A model generated the notes under the pieces. It saw only the letters and a program-made list of their open reading frames with translations, made no database searches and was not told the DNA's origin. Below are positions 39,583-51,180 of a stretch of DNA of 64,000 nucleotides, piece by piece. Origin of the DNA: Carallia brachiata (Eukaryota > Streptophyta > Magnoliopsida > Malpighiales > Rhizophoraceae). How positions within the stretch are numbered: position 1 is the stretch's first letter; each line of letters begins with the position of its first letter. Location: positions 805,576-869,575 of the forward strand of contig JADCRB010000043.1 of the NCBI GenBank assembly GCA_021464245.1. The letters are read 5' to 3'. The position numbers were made by a program, and so were the translations under genes.

Positions 39583-39972
39583 TTTGGTATTGAGGTGAAA
39601 AGTGTGTTGTGGTGTAATAACTGTATTTTAAACTAAAAGTAATTTTTTTAATGTTTGGTAATTCTCTTTTTAAATAGAGTTTTGCTAATGTGATAACTTT
39701 CAAAAACTGTAGTTTTACAAAAATACCTTAAATATGCTTTTGAAAAAAGTAATAAAACCCAATAACCAGATTACACAAATTTTGAATTAAGTGGATAAAA
39801 TTAACTCTATTAATTTAAAAATTTATTAAACATTTAAAATTTAAATTTTTGTTTACAATTTTTTCATAATTATTACTAAATAATTTATAACTTTAAATTA
39901 CAGTACTTTTAATCACAATATTTTATTCACAGTACTTCTATCCACAGCACTTTATCTCACAGTATTAACAAA
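39583..39972. mobile_element. MITE with about 60-bp terminal inverted repeats
   Basis: The left end 'tttggtattgaggtgaaaag' is the imperfect inverse of the right end 'ctttatctcacagtattaac'. Inverted similarity continues inward through 'tgttgtgg' / 'ccacagca'. Non-coding, about 390 bp. No clear target duplication. Confidence 0.6.
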
Positions 39973-40192
39973 CAGATTTTTAATTAATTAAGCCACCTTA
40001 AAACCACCCCAAGCTTTTGTCTAGTCGTCACTCTCACACGTCCGTCCACCGCCCAAACCCTTTTGGCCTTTTGTGATCTTTTCATGTACTATTTTGAACA
40101 CATTATCTTCCTCACGCGACGCCCACGAATGTGGCCCACCGTATTTTTGATACACTTAATCACCACCGTCCAAATCATTAGTAACCCCTTTT

Positions 40193-40692
40193 GGGATAAA
40201 GATTTTTTTAGTCCTAAACCTTTAGGTTTTTTTACGTTTGAGTCCTAAACCTTTTTGACATTTCATTTGAGTCCTAAACTTTTTGATTTTCTACCAAATT
40301 AGTCCCTCTGTTTAACAAAAGTGATCAATCTATTAAAAAATAATTTTAACTTTACAAAAACTTATTTAAAAAAGATTAAATATATGAATTGAATGTCTTT
40401 TTTATAAAAAATTATGCATGTTGCCTATTTAATTCGTATATTTGTTGATTAAAAAAATATTTAATATACATATTTTGTTGATGAAAAAAATATTTAACTC
40501 ATGTATTTAAGCTTTTTTAAATGATTTTTATTAAATTAAACTCACTTATTAATAGATTGACTACTTTTCGTAATTTAAAGGACTGATATAGTAAAAAATT
40601 AAAAGATTTAGGACTCAAATGAAATGTTAAAAAGGTTTAGGACTCAAACATAAAAAAATCTAAAGGTTTAGGACTTTAAAAATATTTATCCC
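40193..40692. mobile_element. Mutator-type MITE, copy 2 (10-bp target duplication)
   Basis: A 500-bp non-coding element flanked by the perfect direct repeat AACCCCTTTT (40183-40192 and 40693-40702). Left end 'gggataaagatttttttagt', right end 'aaaaatatttatccc'. Both arms carry 'gtttaggactcaaa'-type motifs in opposite orientation. It aligns over its length with 28551-29044. It lies about 660 bases before the MORN gene start codon. Confidence 0.9.
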
Positions 40693-41070
40693 AACCCCTT
40701 TTTGGGCTTAAATGCGACGACAATACAAACGTTGCTAAAAAAAAAAATCAAGGCCGTTGCTTTTTTTTGTAAATAGTGATAAAAAAGCATCAACGGTTAT
40801 GAGACGGTGAAGTAAGTAACTTTTGCACCGTAAAACCTGACTGGATGCGAGAGTCCATCTAAAGAATGCGGTGTTCCACGTGCCGGCCTGCCACAGTAAA
40901 GCGAAGTCCGAATCTAGATCCGACGACCACACATAATCTTCCCGTCGAGACCGGAAGCTCTTTCTTTTCCCAGATCACATCGAACGGCTACCAGTTTAGA
41001 TTTAAAATTGACCGCCTGATCACCATCGGACGGCCCATATTTAATCTCCCTCCCTCTCCCTCATCATACC

Positions 41071-41077
41071 ATAAATA
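41071..41077 (+). promoter_or_regulatory. TATA-like element of the MORN gene
   Basis: ATAAATA in 'accataaatacac', about 280 bases before the start codon and followed by a CT-rich leader typical of plant transcripts. Inferred from motif and position. Confidence 0.4.
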
Positions 41078-41225
41078 CACGCAGAAACACAACACCCATC
41101 TGTCCCTCTCTCTCTCCGATTGTTCGTTTCTCTTTCTCTCTCTAAAAACGGAACGACTTTTCTTACTGGTTTGTGTGGTGCTAACTTGCGCACTCCGCCG
41201 CTGCTTAACGTGCGCCGCCTGAGGT

Positions 41226-41288
41226 ATGTCTCCGGCGTCAACGATTAGACCGACGATAATCCGAATCTCGCGGTACAGGAGGGCCTAG
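41226..41288 (+). other. Upstream ORF of 20 codons in the MORN gene leader
   Basis: The only ATG between the TATA-like element and the main start opens a 20-residue basic peptide (MSPASTIRPTIIRISRYRRA), stopping 64 bases before the main ATG. If the leader is unspliced, this uORF must be translated or bypassed, so it could damp expression. A 5' intron cannot be excluded because 'gaggtatgtc' resembles a splice donor. Confidence 0.45.
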
Positions 41289-41352
41289 TGGGAGGTTTTG
41301 AAATCGGAATCGGAGTTCGGAGATTGCATTTCCTTGGGACTTACGCCACGAA

Positions 41353-43405
41353 ATGGACGGCCAGAAAAGCCAAGCGAAGCTTACGAGAACGCAGTCATCA
41401 TCACTTCTCCGTTCATCGCCAACCGTCCGATCGTCCTTTCACAGTCTCACTTCCGTCGCGGAGGAGGACCTCGTCAAACCCCAACAACCGCAGCAAAAGC
41501 AGCAGCATGACTTGGAAGGGAAAGTGAGAAGAGAAGATAGAAGAACGGCCCCTCACCGGTGCGGTTCAACCCCAAGGAGAACCGGTTCGGCCCGGTTTGT
41601 CCCGCTCCTGTCAATGGTTTCCGTCGCTTTCTTCACCCTCTTTTCTCTCTCTTTCTTCTTCTTCAGCATCTTCTTCTTCTATTACTATTTAAGAAGAGAA
41701 GAAATACCCACTTCCGAGAACCTCTTATTGGCTTTGATTTTCATCGCCATAACCCTTTTCTTCGCCAGCAAGAACAAGAACTTAATCAACCAGAATTTGA
41801 CGATTATCAAGCAATTATGGGAAGAGAATGGAAAAAGACTGGGGCTTTGTACTCCAAGGACCAAATCAAAGCCGGTTCAGTGGTTTATAGGCGAGTCGAA
41901 TGACAATGACCACAAGAAAACCCGGGAAGAGGAAAGCATTATAAGAGAAGGAGTGGAGTTTTACAGCAATGGGGATTTCTACGAAGGAGAATTCCACAAA
42001 GGGAAATGCAATGGAAGTGGGGTCTACAATTACTTTGTGAATGGAAGGTACGAGGGAGATTGGATTGATGGGAGATATGATGGGTATGGCATAGAGAGCT
42101 GGGCTAGAGGGAGTAGATACAGAGGGCAGTATAGGCAGGGTCTAAGGCATGGATATGGTGTTTACAGGTTTTATACAGGGGATTCCTATGCCGGGGAATG
42201 GTGTAATGGGCAGAGCCATGGCGTTGGAGTGCAAACTTGCTCTGATGGAAGCTGCTATGTTGGCGAATTCAAGTGTGGGGTCAAGCATGGCCCTGGTGTT
42301 TACCATTTCAGGTGATTTATCTTTCAGCAGCTTTTTTTGGCCACCCTTACTTTCCTTTTCAATTCAGGACTTGTTTTTCATTGCTACCTAATTAATTTTG
42401 TTCATTTTTTTTTTTTTTTCTTGATTTTGGAATTCTTTGTGAGGTGAATACTCTGTAATTAAATTCCCGATTGTGTTTTTTGCTGTTTGATTGAACTCTT
42501 TTTTTTTTTTTTAACAAAAAAAGCCATCGATTTGAAACTCTTTTTCTTTTTGAAATCAGAAAGTAACCTCTTAATTAATCTGTTACCGATTTGTTGCTTA
42601 TCCAGTTCAAGTTTTGAAATTCTTCCAAATCACATCTTTTTGAAACTATGTTTGCGCAATTTTATCATCGATTTCTAAGCGTTATACCAAATGATAAATA
42701 GCAGAGTGAATTTTGAATACTGTTTTTTCATCAGTTACTTTCTGCTATAGGCATATATGAAAAAGAATTTAGTAAATTTATTGTTTGTAAATGGTAAGTT
42801 ATGATGTCATTCCAATTTGATATACTGGTGCGGTGAATTGTGATCGGTACTGGTTGTGGTAAGGAACCTAGTGGCAATGAGGAATTGCTTGTGTTGCAGA
42901 AATGGAGATAGATATGCTGGTGAATATTTCGGAGATAAAATCCATGGGTTCGGTGTTTATCACTTTGCCAATGGCCACTGCTACGAAGGATCATGGCACG
43001 AGGGCCGGAAGCAAGGCTACGGGATGTACACTTTCAGAAGCGTTGAAATGATGTGTGGAGAATGGGATGGTGGTAACCTCAATACCTCTATGCCTCCACT
43101 AACAGATGCAGTTCTTCAGGCAGTTCGGGTACTTTGATTATACTCTCCGGTCTTAAATTCCCATTTAATTGTAAGCTGTGACAAAACATTGCGCTAGTCT
43201 ATATCACCTGATCATTGTTGCTTCTGAAATGCAGGCTGCTAGGGAAACTGCGGAAAATGCAATCCATCATCGTCGGGTGGATGAACAAGTGAACAAGGCG
43301 GTTCAGGCAGCAAATAGGGCTGCCACTGCTGCCAGAGTTGCCGCCGTTAAAGCTGTTCAAAATCGGATGGACGGCAAATTTTGCGATACAAATACAAATG
43401 CCTAA
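41353..43405 (+). CDS. Membrane-anchored MORN-repeat protein, three exons
   Basis: Exons 41353-42311, 42900-43128 and 43235-43405; GT-AG sites and phases agree, giving 452 aa. It matches the plant family annotated as 'SET7/9-like' because of its MORN repeats (Arabidopsis At1g77660, from memory); there is no SET domain, so no methyltransferase role is implied. The N-terminus is Ser/Gln-rich and hydrophilic. Two hydrophobic segments follow at about 83-113 and 123-138 (probable membrane hairpin or two TM helices). Seven MORN repeats come next, starting at about residues 210, 233, 256, 279 and 302 in exon 1 and two more in exon 2 (YAGEY…, YEGSW…). The C-terminus is an Ala-rich amphipathic helix (KAVQAANRAATAARVAAVKA). 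MORN repeats usually bind phospholipids or mediate membrane contacts; the exact role is unknown. The reading frame is intact throughout. Confidence 0.93.
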
Positions 43406-46400
43406 TAGTCTAGGTTTTTTTTTTTTCGCCTCCCTTTTGGTACACTGGGAAGGAAGATCGTAGCTTTCTTGAAAAGTGTACATTTACTAATTTCGTGTAC
43501 TTGAAATCTATCAACCCGGTGAGCAAAATGCTCATCATGAGAGGTTGAGAGCGTTTTAGGCTTCTTTTATTACACTACTAACTTGTAAATACACCTTGTA
43601 TATCATCAATGGATGGAAATTTTCAGGAAGCATTTCTTTGCTCCTCTTCATTTTGTTGTAAGACCCTTGTCTTGGATGTCTTCATAGGCTCTATCATGTT
43701 GTCTTTAGCAATAGGGAAAAGTAGAGCACTAGAAGGTTTTTTTGTCCGTGTTTGTGCTAGAATGTAATGGTGCTCAGATTTTTTATAATTACTGTTATAT
43801 TTTTGACAACAAAAAAAACAAAAGTACATTTGATTGTTTCTTTATTGCAGAAGGTATTATGGTGGTTGTAAAAAGTTTGAGCATCATCGTATTCAGGCAC
43901 GATTTTAAACACAATTTCTCAGATGTCTGATTTTCATGCTAGCCTCTGCTCAGCAACATCGTTATCCACCAGAAAAAAGCAATATTAAGAGCCCCCTTTC
44001 AATCCAAGTCGGATAGCCGCAAATAAGGAAAAAATCATGATAACCTAAGAAAATGGTGGTAGCTGAAATTCTCTTGCCCCAAATGTTCATAAACATGGTC
44101 AAATTTTTGGTGGGAAGTGGACGACTCCCTGTGTGAATTCATTTGTTTTGCCATGGCTCAAGGGTGGTGGATACTCCAAGAAATTCACGTAGGCACCTTG
44201 ATTAATCTGTATACTTTTCCCCAGGAAGATACTTCAATCATTTGGCCAATAAACTATCAAATATTAGAGATTAAAAAAAAAAAAAAAGATTCCCCAGACT
44301 TTTTGTGTGCTGGGTAACCCATATTTAGATGTTGGTGTTTCGCCTGATGCTGTACTGGTGGGCAGTGTACTCAGCTGATTCGTCCATTCCCAGCCCATAC
44401 CACAGGACGCCAATTCGAGCGACAAGAGAAGATGTGAAACATATGGTCATCTTCATGTGTCCAAAAACATAGCTAATGCGCAAATTACTATAGACGTGTA
44501 GATGTACCCCTCAATGCTTTCTCAAAGATTATGGGCAAATTAGCGCTAGGTCATTTTAGTCATATTGTATTTTTATTTTGTGCACATTTTATTGTATTCT
44601 TATTTTATATAAGTCTTTTTTATGCCTTTACATCGGATGTGTGTTTAAATTCGAATTATATTAATACAATGTATTTTCTTTGTTCAAAAAAATATTATGG
44701 GACAAATTAACCATTAATAATCAAAAGGGCTAGAAATAAAACAAAGGAAACAATTCAGTGACTTCACTTAGTTTTAAAGTAATTATAAAGTGATATAAAC
44801 TATTAGACGATTGAATTCATAAAAAAAATAAAAAATTAATAAACTGTCACAATTATTAATAAGACTGTATAACTATTTATTATTATTTATTGAAAATATA
44901 TAGTGTTTCTCTAAAACAAAAGGGAAAATCAAACCAAACTAACACTAAAAACCCATGTGACAACCTTGTTCAAGTAGGATAATGTTGGGTTTGAAATTAT
45001 TTCTTGTATCTAGAGAGCAAAAGATGTTGGTGGTGGTGGGCTCCTGTCTTGATCAAAAATACTTCGGGCGTTACATGCATGTGGATCAACAATCCCATCA
45101 AGTTAGCCAGCAAGTTACATGTACATGTCTTTCCTTTATCTTTTTTAGTAAGAGGAAAAAAGGGGACTTAGAAAGAACATTTTTCTTTTTGTTTGAAATT
45201 TTAAATCTTCTACGGAATGTTTCTTTGGCCTAGTTCTCTTTTCATTTGCCATTATTTGTAAGTTTGACCGTTACTATCAGATTCAAATGTACTGCCTTTA
45301 GTACACTTCTAACAACTCTCACATGCTTTTTTTTTTTTAACAGAATGTAGAAGCACCGTAGTGTCTTGTCTTTCAATATTATTAAGAAATATAATAATTT
45401 TATATTTAGAGAGTAACGTAATTTGACAATTATCGTATTTTCAACGTTAGAAGGTGAGTCTGTTATCATTTAAATTTAATAAGATTTAAATTTATAATTT
45501 TTCATACAAATTTAAATTTTTAAAACAATTGAACAAGCAAGTTTTCTGAGAATATGTCAATAAATTTTTTTTGTAATATCTATCTTTATCGATCGAATCA
45601 TAGTTGGGTCCGGTCCAAATATCCCGTTTGGGAAGACTAAAAGCCCTGGCAAAGCTTGATCCCACCGTCAGCACGGCGAGAGAGAGAGGGAAGGTTCTTG
45701 TTTGTGCATACAATGTCTCGTAGCATGACCTGCCATTACTACATTAAAAGACCACTTGGATGGTAATTATTGCCGTTTACATTGATATAATATAAAATGG
45801 AGCTTCTTTTAACCTGGTTGCATTGGAAAGGTTCAACTTAGGCCATCGTAATCGATGTTGAATTCATTTGAGCCTCTGATCCAGTCAAATATTCTTGGAC
45901 TACTCCCCGAGAAATGTTCGTAAAAACTAAAGTTTAAGCTGCTTCTTGCCTTGGAGCTCCTCCCAATGAAAAAAAGAATGAACTTTGTAAAGCTAATATG
46001 TGTTAATTATTAAACTAAGTATTTAATGGGAAAAAGGGTAATTTGTAATTTTTGCAAAGAAATACTTTATACTAAAAATTCAAACCCATCTCGGAATTAA
46101 GCAAGTCTCACAACAGACATGACATGCTTCACTGATCAATCTTTGATGAGATTCCCTCAATATGCGCCCAAATGTCATTAATTAAGTGCTGTGTCGTTAC
46201 TTGCTGGAGTGATTTTGTGGTTAAGTCTTAATTGCTTCTTGGTAAACGAGAGAACTTTCTCAGCATGTTCCTAGAATTTTAACTTCTTGATGTTCAAGAA
46301 GCTCTGGTTTGAACTTTGAAATTGAAATGATGCGAGGTCCAAAGTTTTTCGTGATTCTGACTTCCTTTTTAAACGGGTTATTTGCTCATTGTCAATTTTA

Positions 46401-49400
46401 ATGCCAGAAGGAGATGCATTCAGCTTTGTGCTTTCAATACATTTTCCCGCACGATATTTGTCACAAAATAATACAAGAAATAACACACAAAAACATACGT
46501 AATTTATTTAATAATATATATCAACTTATTTATTCATTTACTTTTTTATAAATTTAATACATCTCTTGTTTGCGTACCTTGGATCTTTTCTTGCGTTAAC
46601 AACAAATTTTATTCTTCTCTTAATTTGCCATACAACGGTGTCGTTCTGAAGATTGGATTAGATTCTGAAGAGTTTCTTTCTCTTTCTTCACCCCCACGGC
46701 CCCACCCTTTTGTTAATTAATCGGCATTTCCTGCTGTTCGCTTTAATGTGTGATTAGGAATTCTTTTATATAAATGTAGAGTCCTTGTTCTATTTGGTTT
46801 ATTATAACAGAATTATTTATTTATTTATTTTTCTTTTTGCCTTATTAACTTGGCAGTTTAGAATAAGACTAGTGTGTTCAAGAGAAAAAAAAAAAAAAAA
46901 GAATCAAGACTGGTAAGTAGTAACTGAATGGGCTTTTAGCCAAAGCGACATCTCTATTTAATTACTCTGCCAAGGTGAACATGGATCGTCAAGCTTGCAA
47001 CAAAGTTCACCATGTGACACTACATGATTTATGACAAATGCACCAAACTCAAAAGGCACAAAAAAAAAAAAAAAGTTGCTCTTCCTTTTCTAGCCTCGGC
47101 AGCATAATTTGGGTCCATGTTGAATTATATTATTGCAGGAGGGAAGATGGTCATTGCCATCCATGAATGTGTATATCTAACTAAATTGTCAGAACACCAG
47201 GCCACCATTTTGCTTCAACTTCAAACAAGCCATAGTACTGCTATCGTAAAATCTTTTCTTAATAATGGGTGTGGCCAGCTGGGGGGGCATTATTGGTCCC
47301 AGATTTAGAAAAAGCCAGCTCCCAGAATCCATTTCTTGAGAAGGAATTCAAATGCGTGCCTGCCATTTTCTTAGGCACCAAATTAGAGTAATGAATGCAG
47401 CAAGGTTTAACACGTTTTGGGCGAAAAGGGGTTGTTGATGGGGCAAAAGTTCCTTCCAGGCATCATAATAACAGCCCACAAGGTTTCCTTCTTTCTTTCT
47501 TTTTTTAAAATTTTTTTGTTATAATACCTCAAGTCCAAACAGTTTAGTGAAAGCACCGGAAGGTTTCGGATGATATGCTCTGATTGGGGACCAGGAAATA
47601 AGTGTACATCACATATTCTTTTTTCTTTTTGGGAAAATATATGCGCACGCAAAAATATTCAGACACATAATTTATTTGGTGCAATCAGCTAATTAATATT
47701 TTAAAAAAATAAATATATATTTTTTTAATTAATTTTTTTATTATAAATATTAATCGTCTAATTGTACAAATCGATTAGTCAATTGTTATACACCTATTTT
47801 ACATTTGATTTTTTCTCATCTACCTAATGAGACTTTTTGTTTTTCAGAAATACTGTACATAATATGTATTCAAAACCGAATTTTCATTGTCAGATTTGAA
47901 AATTGTCGTAAAAATTTAAGGATACAGTTTACTCTATGAATTTTTCCAAAAGGCAGAGTTGCTTTAAACCCAAGGTTGTCTGACCAGAATTTTGAATTTT
48001 TTAACCAAATTTTAATCAAATAATGTATTTGTTCTGTCAATTTTGACTTTCAAAATGTAACAAATTGTCCTTTTCTTTTTCTCCTTTAGGTTGTTGAGCA
48101 TTTAAGTGTCACACAAACCCCAATTACGTGCGAAAAATCCAATCCTTGAAAGTCCAAATCGATTGTGATATGTGAAGGTCCGACGTTTCTTTCAAAGTTC
48201 TAATGTATATCCCCCCGTGTCTCTTTAACTTTTTTTGTTTCTCTGGTGCCTTTCTTTTTCATGGACCAATAGAAATGTGGGTTCAGTCACGTAACACAAT
48301 TTCTTTATTGACTTCATTAACAAAGTACAGATTCGAATCTGATTTCCAGCCAAGAATCCCTGAAATCATGTAAGATGTTTATTTACAAAAATCTTATAAA
48401 GATTGACACCAATGAAATAAACTAAAACGGGCATCATTACATGACTAAATAAATTAGTCATACTGTATCTAAATATTTTATTTTTTAAAAAAATAAAAAC
48501 TTAAAGCCTAAATGTATTTAGTAATATCATAAATATATTTAATTAGTGTCACCTAAAATTTTGATTTAAAAAAAAAAATCAAAATTTTTCTTTGTGCTAA
48601 TATACCACAAGCAGTTGCTAAAAAAAAAAAAGTTGTGCATTAGATTTTTTTTTAATACTTCCCCTTTTTTTTCCTACCAAAAAAAAAAAAGAAATAACAT
48701 CTCAATTTTTTCTGCACCGTTAATTTCTCTTATATTATATTTTGGGATTTTGAGCTCTATTTTAGCACTTTTTTTTTATATTAAAAGACCTATTAAATCA
48801 TAAATTACAAAATAAAAGTAATTTTTTTGTTTTCATAAATTTCAAAATAATCTTCTTACTATTAAAACTTTATATTTTTATAATAGAAATCTAAATTGTA
48901 GTGTCCTTCCAGCTTTTGTTATTTTATGATTGGAAAATTGGCCTGGTGGAGTCTCGTCCAAATGGGTTTTGCATTAAATCTACACAACCATTAAGTTGGA
49001 CTTACCAAATATTGCAGCACAATTGTGGATTCGCGATTGTTCAACTTAGAGCGAAATTGGTTGACTCCGTTTTGTATATCAATTGGTTGAAATAATATTT
49101 CATTTTATTTGTACCCAAAAAAAGGAAAAAAGTTGGGAGTCCAAGTGTTTTTTTATTCGAAAAGTGTCCATAATGTAATAAACGAATACTTATAAGTAAC
49201 AAACTTTTACTTTAAGTGACAAAAATTTTATCACTTTATTTTTTTATTACGTAAAATATAATTATTATTAAAATTGTAAATTTGTTATTATCAAGACACA
49301 TCTTGGAGCTAAAAATCTCTGCTTCTAAACCCGTGCTGAAAATAAATAATTCTTTCTCATCCCTAGTGTTGATCTGGCGGTTGTAACTGGTCGGATTTGA

Positions 49401-51060
49401 ATGCTTCAACGACATCAAAACGAAGCAATAAAAGACGAGGCCATTAAGAAGACGATAATCTTAGATCGTCTTTCATTCCCTTTCGTTACAAATACGTTTA
49501 AAAAAGAATTACCAATACCACGCCCATTATATATATCTTAGCATGATGGTCGAGCCGGTTGTGTTTCAAGTATTCTACCATAAGATCACTCACGCAAAAT
49601 TATTATTATGAGTAAGATGACGTATATATATTTTAATATATAATTAATTAAATAATATTTAATAATTTATTTATTTTTTAATTTAAATATATTTTTTATA
49701 ATTTAATAATTTAAATCACTATATATTCGTAATTGTGTTGTCATTTATATTTTTTTATCATTATTTTGATATTTTCTATTGAATTCGTTCAAACAGGGAA
49801 AAAGACAAAGATGGGTTGGCTTTGAACCGTACTAGAAGGCAGAAAGTAATTCTCCCCTTATCTTACGTAACACTCATACAAATACTTCCGCTTTGTTCAA
49901 TAGATTCCACCGTACTAAAACTTCTACCTCTAACTCGGAGATACCAGTCTTTTCTAGCAATGGTATCCGCTTAACTTGGAACATGCATGTAAAATTATTT
50001 TACACCTTTGGGGACTTACTTTCATCAGTAACAGCGCTAAGTTAGATGTCGTTGAGCTAAATGCTGGACCAAGTTTATGCAACTTGCGGGTGTGCTGTCT
50101 GTGCCATATGATTCAAAGGCTATTCATCAGGAACAGTTGATGACTCACAATGAATTGTCTCCTATATATGTACCTTTCCTTATTCTTTCATCAAATCAGT
50201 ACATCAAAGACGGCTTCTAGACTATAGATGTCCAACTTAGCGCTATTACTAATTCAATTCTTGTAAAATTAATCCTTTCATCGTAAGAATATTTAAAACT
50301 GACTATATAAACATATAAGGAGAGACATGTAAAAGGACATGAAATCTATCTAACAAATTTAATGATTTATCTATTTTTTTTCTCAAATTATGTAATTTTT
50401 CACAGTCCAACAGTTTATATCATTGTATATTTACCGTGTGTCTCACTAAGTATTGCCATAAAAGATTTATGGAATATTTAATAGATGTTCCAACTTCCGG
50501 TCTGATCTTTGTCCTCTTTACTTTGGAAGAAATGGTTTTCAGGTACGCAATGTGCATTAGACAGCAAACCGCGTTTCAAGGAGATTCTTATATTCTAGCC
50601 CATATCACCGGGATGCTCATATCCTTTGTGACTCTTCGAAGTCATTGGCTAAACAATGCAAACGAATCCCTTTATACACATCAAGTTTGATACATCTTAA
50701 TGTTATTTAAGTAGTAAGGTACTATAGAGATTGGAATCTTAATTATGCTAATTATATCACAATTAAGTCCCTAATAATCAAACCATCCTGATCATAATCA
50801 CATCGGGTTAGTTCTTAAAGGTATCTTACCAAGTAATGTTGTGCAACCTAGCTATTATCCACATAAAAATTTAAAAATTTTTATGAAAATTTGAAATTAA
50901 CACTATAAATCACGTCATATGCTTAGTACTCTATCACATAAAATTTTATATCTATGAAAACTTTCTTAACACTTATTATATTCGATCAACCCGTGGTATA
51001 ATAAAAGTATGGACTAGGCCCAATTAACGTTGAACAGAATTAGTTTACTTGAACAAATAT
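43406..51060. other. MORN gene 3' region and intergenic DNA
   Basis: The 3' UTR runs past 43600. Beyond it I find no supported gene or RNA gene. The stretch is AT-rich with poly-A/T runs. A GC-richer patch at 45600-45720 ends in a GA-rich run, a G8 run lies near 47280, and a SINE-like fragment lies near 49545. Open frames here are short and lack conserved residues. Confidence 0.5.
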
Positions 51061-51062
51061 AC

Positions 51063-51180
51063 CAGCAGGTGCTATTTCAGATGATAGAGATTTAATATCG
51101 TTTAACCAGATGTTTCGAATTTGAGTTTTAAGAATGCAGCCGCGCTAAATACTTACTGGAAGACCTTTACTGCCTTTTAG
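51063..51180 (+). mobile_element. SINE-like element, copy 2
   Basis: Starts 'cagcaggtgctatttcagat', has the box B-like 'gtttcgaatttgag', and the shared tail 'gctaaatacttactggaaga' followed by 'cctttactgcc'. It aligns with 9186-9300 in the same order. The 3' border is unclear. Confidence 0.45.

Noticed and set aside
41353..43405. Histone H3-K4 methyltransferase function for the MORN protein
   Set aside because: The family label comes from MORN similarity to SET7/9. No SET domain is encoded.
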